In this document: positions 35,972 through 43,225 of the stretch, one piece after another
Position numbering within the stretch: the first letter of the stretch is position 1
How the letters are laid out: every line of letters starts with the position of its first letter
Source: an uncultured Pseudomonadota bacterium
GTDB lineage: Bacteria > Pseudomonadota > Gammaproteobacteria > Burkholderiales > Burkholderiaceae
NCBI GenBank assembly: GCA_946480245.1
Contig: CAMLIZ010000010.1
Location: 1-47,449, forward strand
Direction: 5' to 3'
Length of the DNA: 47,449 nucleotides
Notes under the pieces: generated by a model
The model's database searches: none
The model's input: only the letters and a program-made list of their open reading frames with translations
Told to the model about the DNA's origin: nothing
Position numbers and translations under genes: made by a program

Positions 35972-38900
35972 GGCGCCACGTTCCATCGCCCGTTCGGCGC
36001 CTCACCGAACATCTCCGGCGCATACAGCGCTTCCACCCGCGTGGGCGGCAGGCCGAAATCGCCGGGGCTGTTCAGGCGCAGCGTGTACTCCACGGTGAGC
36101 GGGCCCTTGGGCAGGTAGCGGTAGTAGGCGCGCAAGCCGGCGAAGCTGCGCTCCTCGTAGGCCAGCCAGCCGCGGCTGTCGCTGCGCTCGCCGTCGGTGG
36201 CGATCGCCGCGTCGCGGCCCAGGCCGCTGCCCAGCAAGGTGGCGCCGGCGGGGATCGGGTCGTTGACGGCCACCCAGGTCATGTCCGCCTGCGCGTCGAT
36301 CGTGAGCGTCACGCGCAGCACGTCGCCCCGCGAATACACGCTCGGCGTCTTCTGCTCGAGCGGCGTGATCGTCTTGGTGATGCGGTAGCCCGCCGAAAAC
36401 GGCTGCGCCAGCGGCACCGCGGCCTTGGACACCAGCGTCATCCACGGCCTGCCGCCGCCGACGTGCGAGACCTGCAGCGTACCGGCCGACGGCGGCGCCG
36501 AGGCCGCGCCGGTCTGCGGCACCGGCCAGCCGAGCTGCAGGCTGCCGCCCTGCGGCTGCTGTGCCCACAACATCTGCTGGGTGCGGCCGCCGCCTTCGAA
36601 GCCGGCATGCGTGACGCCGCTCACCGGCGTGTGCTCGAACTGGCGCGCAAAGGCCTGCACCGCCAGCACGCCCCATGCATTGGCGGTGGTGGTGGACCAG
36701 TGGCCGAACTGCTGCCGCTGCAGCGCGCCGGTCACCAGGCGCGGCAGGTCGTCGGCCCAGCCGGGGCGCTGCAACACGGCCAGCACCATGCGCACGGCGT
36801 TGACGTCGCCGTTGGCCATCAGCCACCACCAGTTGTCGTCGCGCTCGGTGGAAAAGCCCAAGCGCGTGCCCTGCAGGTTCAGGCGTGCGCGCAGGATCTG
36901 CTCGGCCTCGGCCAGACGCTTGTCGTGCTCGGGCATCGCGGGCATGCGCTGCAAGATCATCAGCCAGTCGATCAGCGCGCCGGTGGGCCACTGGTTGGGC
37001 AGCAGCTGAATGCTCTGCAGCATGCGTGGCTGCGCGCGGCCGGTGCGCGACAAGGCCTCCAACGCGGCCAGCTTGCGCACGTCGAGGTCGCCGTTCTTCA
37101 GGAAGGCCGGCACCCAGAACTTGCGCTGCACGCGGCCTTCGATGAACGCGACCAGTGCGCCTTCCATGCGGCTGCGCAGCGCGGGCGGAATCGCAAAGTC
37201 GCTGCCGGCCTCGCTGCTCAGCGCCAGCAGGTAGGCCGTGAGCGAATCGCTGCCGCTGTTGCGGCTGCCCGCCGCCGCAGGGAAGTACTGCGCCAGGCCG
37301 TCGTCGTCCAGGTACAGCGGCAGGCGCTCCATCAGGCGCTGCCACGCCGCGCCGTCGTGCAGGCCGACGGCGATGGACGCGCGCTGCTCCAGGCAGTCCC
37401 ACGGATAGCGCAGGAAGTACTCGCGCACGCCGGGCAGGCCGTCGGCGAGGGTGGCGCGCAGGTTCACGTCGATGCCGCCGCGCAGCGCGCCGCTGGCATC
37501 GCGCAGCGCGTTCTGCGGCGGCGCCAGCGCGATCGACTGCGGCGCGGCGAGCTGCAGCAAGGTGGCCTGCTGCACGGTCACCGGCACCGCCTCGGCCACC
37601 TGCTGCGTGAACTTGAGGCGGTCGCGCGCGCCGCCGGCGTCGGCCGTGACCGTCCAGTCCACGCTCCTGGCGTTGAACGGCACGATCACGTCCCACGCCG
37701 CTTCCTGCGCGGCGTTGGCGGCGATGCGCAGCGTCTGCGGCGCCAGCGCCTGCGCGCCCTCGCCGCTGGCCAGCGCCGCGCTCACGCTCACCTCCATCGG
37801 CTTCGCGGTGGTGTTGCGCAGCGTGAAGGCGGCGCGGTAGCGGTCGCCCTCACGCACCAGCGGCGGCACGCCGGACACCAGCTGCAGATCCTGCGTGCTG
37901 TGGATGCTGGCCTGGCCCATGCCGAACAGGCCCGCGCGCCCGCCCGCCACCGCGTCGGCCACCGCGACGATGCGAAAGCCGGTGAGCGAATCGTTCAGCG
38001 GCACGGCCACCGTGGCCCGGCCTTGCGCGTCCAGTACGACGCGCGGGTTCCACAGCAGCAGCGTGTCGAACAGCTCTCGCGTGGGGAACTGGCCACCGCC
38101 ACCGCCGGCCGGCGCGGCCTTCTTGCCGAAGTGGCGCTTGCCGATGATCTGCATCTGCGCGGTGGCGGTCTCCACCTCGTAGCCGCGACGGCGCACCATG
38201 GCCTGCAGCAGATCCCAGCTGTCGTTGGGCATCAGCTCCAGCAGCGCCTCGTCCACGGCCGCCAGTGCCACCTCGGTGCCGGCAGGTGCCGGGCGGCCGT
38301 CGGGCAGGTTCACCTTTACGGTCACGCTGGCGGTGGCGCGGATCGGGTAGCTCGGCTTGTCGGTGCTCACCGTCACGGCCAGCCGGTGGCTTGCGATGCC
38401 GACCTGGATCTCGGCGATGCCATATTTGAAGGCGGGCTTGGCCAGGTCCACCAGCGCGGTGGGCGGCTGCGCGCGCTCGCCGGGCTGGCCGCGCCAGCTT
38501 TGCCACCAGTCGGCGGGCGTCTTCCAGCCCCACTGGAAGAAGGAGTACCACGGCACGTCGTTCAGGCGCCCGCGCACCGCGAGCACCGAGATGAACACGT
38601 TGGGGCCCCACTCGGCCTTCACCGGCAGCTCGATCGTCGGATCCCTGCCGTGCAGCGCCATGGTGCGGGTCTCGAGGATGCCGTTGCGCTCGACCGCCAC
38701 CAGCGCGGTGGCATGCCGGAACGGCATGCGCACCTGCAGCCGTGCCGTCTGGCCGGGCTCGTAGCTGCGCGCTTCGGGAATCACGTCCATGCGGTCGTCG
38801 TTCTGCGCGCCGAACCAGGTTTCGCCTTGGCGCGTCACCCACACGCCGGCGGCCGAACGCGCCAGATGGCCGCCAGCGTCGCGGGCTTGCGCCACCAGCT

Positions 38901-41900
38901 CGATGTCGCCGTTGCGCTTGAGCGCCACGTCGCACAGCAGCAGGCCGCGCGCATCGGTGCGCCCGTTGCACACCTCGCCGATGTCTTCGTCGGCGTTCTG
39001 GTTGTCGTAGGCGTAGAAGCCGCCCACCAAACGGCGGCGCGTGCTCTGCACCGTGTGCAGCACCGCGTGCAGCGCGATCTCCACGTCGGCCTGCGGGCGG
39101 CCGGCGGTGTCCAGTGCCAGCAGCTGTGTGCGCAGCTTCTGCTTCACCGACACCCAGCGCTCGGTGCGCACGCCCAGCACCAGCGCCGACGGCCACACCG
39201 GCACCGTCTGCGACAGCGTCTGCAGCTCGCCGTTCGGGTCCGGGTAGGTGGCCTGCACCAGCAGTTCCGACGGGCCCTGCACCGGCGGCAGCGCCTTCAG
39301 GGTGACGCTGCCCGCGCCCTGCTTGTCCAGCGTGACGGCCAGCTTGTCGGCCACCAGCCGCGCATCGTCGGGGCCGCGCGTGCGGGCGGCGCCGGCGTCG
39401 TCGCCCTCGTCGACGTAGTCCTCGTCGAACAGCCCCGCGCCATCGGCATGGCGCGGCTTGCGGGGCGGCTCGAAGCTGAAGCCGGGCCAGCGCTCGGCAC
39501 GCAGCTGCTTGCCACCCTCGGCGGGCCGCAGCTGCGCCGACACGCGCACCGCCAGCCCCGCGGCACCCCCGCCGTTGCCGTAATTGACCTGCAGCTGCAG
39601 CGGCACCTCCTTCGGTTGCACCAGCGCGGCCTGCGGCGGCACGATTCGCCCGGTCATCACCGGCAGGCGGAACTCCTCGACGCGGAAGCTGCCGGTGCCC
39701 ACCACGCGGCCGTCGGCGCACAGCATCTGCACGTCGTAGAGGCCGAGCTTGGCGTCGCGCGGAATGTCGAAGCTCGTCTCGGCATAGCGGCCCAGCCGCC
39801 ATGCCAGCGGGAGGTCGAATTTCTGCCCGGAGCCTTCGTGCACGATGCGCAGCTGTTGCGGCAGCTGTGCAGGCGGCGGCAGTTGCAGCGCGGCCAGCTG
39901 CTCGACGCGCGCGTAGTGCTTCATCGATACCGTCTGGCCGGCGCGCAGCAGCGTGCGGTCGAACACCGTGTGCAGGCGCAGCGGCTCGGCGGTGTCGCCC
40001 TCCCAGCGGCTGCCGCCATAGCCGACGTGGAAGCGCCAGGCCTCGATGCCCTCGGTCCAGGTGGACCACACGAAGGCCATGTCGTTGCGGCCCTGCGGGT
40101 CGTGCAGGCGTGCGCTGACGAAGTAGCCCACCTCGCCCCCGCCCTCGCCGTCGTCGCCGGGGTTGCAGTAGCGCCAGTCCAGCGGCGGCAGCGCCTGGTT
40201 CACCATCGCAAAGCCGTGCGCGTCGCTGCGGCCGCGCCACTTCACCGCGCCGCGGCAGTCGGAGATCTGCAGTTGCGCATCGGGCACCGGTTGGCCGCGG
40301 TCCAGCGTGGTCACCCACACGCCGGAATTCACCACACCCCACTTGAAGTGCACGCCGAGGTTGGTGACGAGCGCGGTGGTGCGCACATACATGGGCGCGT
40401 CGCGGTCGAGCAGCGCGCGGCCCAGGCGCGGGGACTCGATCTCCACCACGTGCAAGCCGGGCTCGGGCAGCGGAATGCCCACCACCTCGAACGGCCGAGT
40501 GTCCTTGGCGTCGGGCGGCGGCAGCGCGAGGCGCTGCGCGCCTTTCTCGTGCGCCAGCAAGCTGACGGTGCGGCTTTGCACGAAGCGCGTCTCGTCCAGG
40601 CGGCGGTCTTCGCGCTCGTCGTCGGCCACGTCCTCGCCGTAGCGCTTGGCGGGGCGCGCGGCGGTCGGCGGGAGCGGCGCGGGTGGCAGCGTGAGGCCCA
40701 GCTCGGCCTGCACCGCATCGCGCGGCAGCACGCTCTCGTGATAGCGGCGCACCTTGGCCAGCCACTCGATCACCGCGGCGTCGTCGGCCAGCCGCAGGTC
40801 GCGCACGCTGCCGGGCTGCAGGCCGCGCACGGTGAGCGCCGGCTCCACGTGGCGCAAGGTCACCGGCAGCAGCGGTTCGGCGTTCAGCTCCAGCACGCCG
40901 AACGGCGCGGCCGCGAACTTGGCCAGCGGCGGTGCGCCGGCGGTGCGCACCGTGAGCGGAAACTGCGTCGCGTTGACGAGGGCGCGGCCGGCGTCGTCGG
41001 CCAGTGCGGCTGGCAGCTCGATGCGCAGCGCCGCCTGCTCGGGCAACGGCGCATTCCACTGCACCGCGCTCACGCCCTCCCGTGCCTGCGCTTCGGCGGC
41101 GTCGACCACGTCGCCCTTCTTGCGCCCGATCAACCAGAGGAAGCGGCGCACGCCGCGGTCCCACAGCGACAGCAGCTGCTCGCTCTGTTCGCCGCGGCCG
41201 GTTTCCACCTGGGGTGTACGGCGCTCGCCGGCCGGCGTGACCAGCGCGATGCGCTCGGCTACGCGGCGCGGCACCGGCGACGAGAACTCGATGCGCAGCG
41301 GGCGGATCGGCAGGCAGTCGGCGCGCGCGTTCTCGCGTTCGCATGTGAGACTGGCGGTGAACGGCGGGCGCACCGTGTAGTGCAGGCGGCGTTCGGCGGA
41401 GTTCGCCACGCCCGACGGCGTGGCGATGCCAACGCCCCACACCAACTCCATCTTGGCGCCGCTGGGCAGCGGGCGCGCGCATTGCAGCATCAGCACGCGC
41501 GCCTGCTGCGGCTGCAGCTTCAGCGCCTTCAGGATCGCGCTGCGCACCTCGCCGCCCACCAGCTGCACCGGCAGTTGCTCGCCGATGCCGCTGGCCTGGC
41601 AGTGCGCGAAGCGCTGCACGCTGTCCGGCGTGGCGGCGCCGTTGAGCAGCAGCGCGAACACCTGCTGCTCCTCGATCGTGCCGCCGCCGTCGGCCTCCGG
41701 TTGCGGGTAGGCGCGCACGATCACCGGGCCGCCCGTGCTGAAGCGGAAGTCGTGCGGGCCGGTGATGGCGCTGCCGGCCAGCGCGCGCAGCTCGGCTTTC
41801 AGCGTGGCGCTGCAGGCGCTGCCGGCGGGCAGGTCCTGCGCGAAGTCGTAGACCCAGGTCTTGCCGTCCACCCAGCGTCCGCTGCCGCCGGTGGGGCAGC

Positions 41901-42087
41901 GCACGTCGAATGGCGCCGGCAGCCTGGGATCGCCGAAGCGCACCATCGGCTCGGAGAACGTGGCGCGGAGCTGGCGCACGCGCGCCACCTCGCCTTGCGG
42001 CGAGAAGGTCTGCACCGTGGCGGCAAAGGCGCTGGCCGTGCCGGCGAGCAGGGCGGCCGCGACGAGGCGGCGCAGGGTGTCGTTCAA
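35968..42087 (-). CDS. bacterial alpha-2-macroglobulin family protein (YfhM-like)
   Basis: A 2039-residue periplasmic protein with a cleavable signal peptide (LVAAALLAGTASAFAA); there is no lipobox, unlike the E. coli lipoprotein. MG-type beta domains fill the N-terminal two thirds (MG2-like TQFPLTVRTAG; YVRTTALVTNLGVHFKWG; an A2M block near NPRVVLDAQGRATVAVPLNDSLTGFRIVAVADA). The thioester motif is intact: C1565-L-E-Q1568 in YPWDCLEQRAS, followed by an alpha-alpha barrel and a C-terminal domain. Such proteins trap attacking proteases covalently and are thought to guard the cell wall when it is breached, together with PBP1C, whose gene is coupled directly downstream. It is longer than E. coli YfhM (about 1650 aa). 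The gene starts about 36 bp from the holin-like gene stop. Confidence 0.94.
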   Translation of the reverse strand: MNDTLRRLVAAALLAGTASAFAATVQTFSPQGEVARVRQLRATFSEPMVRFGDPRLPAPFDVRCPTGGSGRWVDGKTWVYDFAQDLPAGSACSATLKAELRALAGSAITGPHDFRFSTGGPVIVRAYPQPEADGGGTIEEQQVFALLLNGAATPDSVQRFAHCQASGIGEQLPVQLVGGEVRSAILKALKLQPQQARVLMLQCARPLPSGAKMELVWGVGIATPSGVANSAERRLHYTVRPPFTASLTCERENARADCLPIRPLRIEFSSPVPRRVAERIALVTPAGERRTPQVETGRGEQSEQLLSLWDRGVRRFLWLIGRKKGDVVDAAEAQAREGVSAVQWNAPLPEQAALRIELPAALADDAGRALVNATQFPLTVRTAGAPPLAKFAAAPFGVLELNAEPLLPVTLRHVEPALTVRGLQPGSVRDLRLADDAAVIEWLAKVRRYHESVLPRDAVQAELGLTLPPAPLPPTAARPAKRYGEDVADDEREDRRLDETRFVQSRTVSLLAHEKGAQRLALPPPDAKDTRPFEVVGIPLPEPGLHVVEIESPRLGRALLDRDAPMYVRTTALVTNLGVHFKWGVVNSGVWVTTLDRGQPVPDAQLQISDCRGAVKWRGRSDAHGFAMVNQALPPLDWRYCNPGDDGEGGGEVGYFVSARLHDPQGRNDMAFVWSTWTEGIEAWRFHVGYGGSRWEGDTAEPLRLHTVFDRTLLRAGQTVSMKHYARVEQLAALQLPPPAQLPQQLRIVHEGSGQKFDLPLAWRLGRYAETSFDIPRDAKLGLYDVQMLCADGRVVGTGSFRVEEFRLPVMTGRIVPPQAALVQPKEVPLQLQVNYGNGGGAAGLAVRVSAQLRPAEGGKQLRAERWPGFSFEPPRKPRHADGAGLFDEDYVDEGDDAGAARTRGPDDARLVADKLAVTLDKQGAGSVTLKALPPVQGPSELLVQATYPDPNGELQTLSQTVPVWPSALVLGVRTERWVSVKQKLRTQLLALDTAGRPQADVEIALHAVLHTVQSTRRRLVGGFYAYDNQNADEDIGEVCNGRTDARGLLLCDVALKRNGDIELVAQARDAGGHLARSAAGVWVTRQGETWFGAQNDDRMDVIPEARSYEPGQTARLQVRMPFRHATALVAVERNGILETRTMALHGRDPTIELPVKAEWGPNVFISVLAVRGRLNDVPWYSFFQWGWKTPADWWQSWRGQPGERAQPPTALVDLAKPAFKYGIAEIQVGIASHRLAVTVSTDKPSYPIRATASVTVKVNLPDGRPAPAGTEVALAAVDEALLELMPNDSWDLLQAMVRRRGYEVETATAQMQIIGKRHFGKKAAPAGGGGGQFPTRELFDTLLLWNPRVVLDAQGRATVAVPLNDSLTGFRIVAVADAVAGGRAGLFGMGQASIHSTQDLQLVSGVPPLVREGDRYRAAFTLRNTTAKPMEVSVSAALASGEGAQALAPQTLRIAANAAQEAAWDVIVPFNARSVDWTVTADAGGARDRLKFTQQVAEAVPVTVQQATLLQLAAPQSIALAPPQNALRDASGALRGGIDVNLRATLADGLPGVREYFLRYPWDCLEQRASIAVGLHDGAAWQRLMERLPLYLDDDGLAQYFPAAAGSRNSGSDSLTAYLLALSSEAGSDFAIPPALRSRMEGALVAFIEGRVQRKFWVPAFLKNGDLDVRKLAALEALSRTGRAQPRMLQSIQLLPNQWPTGALIDWLMILQRMPAMPEHDKRLAEAEQILRARLNLQGTRLGFSTERDDNWWWLMANGDVNAVRMVLAVLQRPGWADDLPRLVTGALQRQQFGHWSTTTANAWGVLAVQAFARQFEHTPVSGVTHAGFEGGGRTQQMLWAQQPQGGSLQLGWPVPQTGAASAPPSAGTLQVSHVGGGRPWMTLVSKAAVPLAQPFSAGYRITKTITPLEQKTPSVYSRGDVLRVTLTIDAQADMTWVAVNDPIPAGATLLGSGLGRDAAIATDGERSDSRGWLAYEERSFAGLRAYYRYLPKGPLTVEYTLRLNSPGDFGLPPTRVEALYAPEMFGEAPNGRWNVAP

Positions 42088-42123
42088 GGCGAGGCTCCTC
42101 CCGGAGCCCGCACTATGCCGCGA

Positions 42124-42480
42124 CTACCTCACGTCGGGGAACAGGCGCTCCATCGCGACGTCGATCACCATGCCGCACAGGCTGTACAGCAGCGATCCGA
42201 TCAGCGCCGCGCCGAAGCCGGCCACGTTGAAGCCGCTGAGGATGCTGGCGGCCACGTAGAACATCAGCGCATTGATCACGAACAAGAACAGCCCGAGCGT
42301 GAGCAGCGTGACCGGCAGCGTCAGCAGCACCAGCAGCGGCCGCAGCAGCGTGTTCAGCAGCCCCAGCACCAGCGCGGCGACCATCGCCGAGGTGAAGCTG
42401 TGCACCTGAACGCCGCCATACAGATAGGCCACGAGCAGCAGCGCCGCAGCCAGCAGGAGCCAACGCACGATGAGTTTCAT
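42124..42480 (-). CDS. phage holin family (4-TM, superfamily IV) membrane protein
   Basis: A 118-residue protein, almost entirely four hydrophobic helices: KLIVRWLLLAAALLLVAYLYGGV, MVAALVLGLLNTLLRPLLVLLTLPVTLLTLG, FLFVINALMFYVAASILSGF and AALIGSLLYSLCGMVID. This pattern with NTLLRPLL and LTLPVTLLTLG is the YvlD/mycobacterial-type holin family, a common chromosomal protein not tied to prophages, with unknown function. ATG 42480 is chosen because the longer frame upstream lacks membrane or family character. It is first in line with the alpha-2-macroglobulin/pbpC unit and may share its promoter region. Confidence 0.85.
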   Translation of the reverse strand: MKLIVRWLLLAAALLLVAYLYGGVQVHSFTSAMVAALVLGLLNTLLRPLLVLLTLPVTLLTLGLFLFVINALMFYVAASILSGFNVAGFGAALIGSLLYSLCGMVIDVAMERLFPDVR

Positions 42481-42625
42481 GGAGCGAATTAGACCACCCG
42501 GTGCGTCACGAGCGAAGCCGTCGCAAGGCGTGCGCGGCCGAAAAGCGCAATGCACCGCCGTGCATGACGAGCCCGTTGTGATGCGGCCCAGCGACAAAAC
42601 GCTTGCGTCAGAGGGCGAAATGAGG

Positions 42626-42641
42626 TTTTCACGAGTGAAAA
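42626..42641. promoter_or_regulatory. 16-bp palindrome in the holin-swib intergenic region
   Basis: TTTTCACGAGTGAAAA has perfect 7-bp arms around a 2-bp centre. It lies in the 289-bp non-coding gap between the divergent holin-like gene (start 42480) and the SWIB gene (start 42770), 128 bp upstream of the latter. It is AT-rich within GC-rich surroundings, a likely dimeric-repressor or activator site. The rest of the gap shows no gene and no near-consensus promoter that I can defend. Confidence 0.5.
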
Positions 42642-42769
42642 CGGCTTCTCAACCACTGTGGAGGGCGATACCATTCGCGTCGCAGGTTCACGAGAGCAAC
42701 GAAGGCGAGCTGTCAAGACCTTCCCTTGGTTCCGGCACATCAACCAACCACTTGATGGAGAGATTCGAA

Positions 42770-43180
42770 ATGGCAACTGCGAAGAAGGCTGCTCCGGCCA
42801 AGAAGGCGGCAGCGAAGAAGGCGGCGCCGGCCAAGAAGGCGGCTCCTGCAAAGAAGGCCGCGGCCAAGCCGGCCGCCAAGAAGGCGGCCCCGGCCAAGAA
42901 GGCCGCGGCAAAGAAGGTCCCCGCCAAGAAGCGCACCCCGAACCCGGCGTTCATGAAGGAAATGAAGCCGAGCCCGCAGCTGGCTGCCGTGATCGGCGAC
43001 AAGCCCGCTCCGCGCACCGAGGTGACGAAGAAGGTGTGGGACTACATCAAGAAGAACGGCCTGCAGGACAAGGCCAAGAAGACGATGATCAACGCCGACG
43101 CCAAGCTGAAGGAGATCTTCAAGAAGGCGCAGGTCTCGATGTTCGAGATGACCAAGCTGATCAACGCCCACCTGAGCTGA
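42770..43180 (+). CDS. SWIB/MDM2 domain protein with histone-H1-like lysine/alanine tail
   Basis: A 136-residue basic protein. Residues 1-60 are repeats of AAKKAAPAKK type ending KKVPAKKRTPNPAFMKE, resembling the C-terminal tail of histone H1 and of bacterial H1-like proteins. Residues about 62-136 are a SWIB domain (SPQLAAVIGDKPAPRTEVTKKVWDYIKKNGLQD ... INADAKLKEIFKKAQVSMFEMTKLINAHL). It is probably a nucleoid-associated protein that binds DNA through the tail; the SWIB partner is unknown. ATG 42770 has GGAGAG 8 nt upstream; an ATG 15 bp earlier overlaps that site. Length variation in the Lys/Ala repeats between strains is expected. Confidence 0.9.
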   Translation: MATAKKAAPAKKAAAKKAAPAKKAAPAKKAAAKPAAKKAAPAKKAAAKKVPAKKRTPNPAFMKEMKPSPQLAAVIGDKPAPRTEVTKKVWDYIKKNGLQDKAKKTMINADAKLKEIFKKAQVSMFEMTKLINAHLS

Positions 43181-43196
43181 ACGGCTCAACGGACTG

Positions 43197-43225
43197 CAAA
43201 AGCCGGCCTTCGGGCCGGCTTTTTT
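43197..43225. terminator. bidirectional intrinsic terminator
   Basis: AAAAGCCGGCC-TTCG-GGCCGGCTTTTTT: a perfect 8-bp GC stem with a stable TTCG loop, flanked by A and T runs, so it can end transcription from both sides. It lies between the convergent SWIB gene and hybrid kinase gene. The kinase TAA stop (43224-43226) overlaps its edge. Confidence 0.92.

Noticed and set aside
42124..42480. The holin-family gene as a prophage remnant
   Set aside because: This 4-TM family is widespread as an ordinary chromosomal gene, and no phage structural, lysis or integrase genes surround it.
35872..42492. A very long open frame on the plus strand (about 2200 codons) opposite the alpha-2-macroglobulin gene
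   Set aside because: It is low-complexity (Arg, His, Gln, Ala, Gly rich), has no domain pattern and mirrors the GC3 bias of the real gene, which has a signal peptide, MG domains and CLEQ motif on the other strand.
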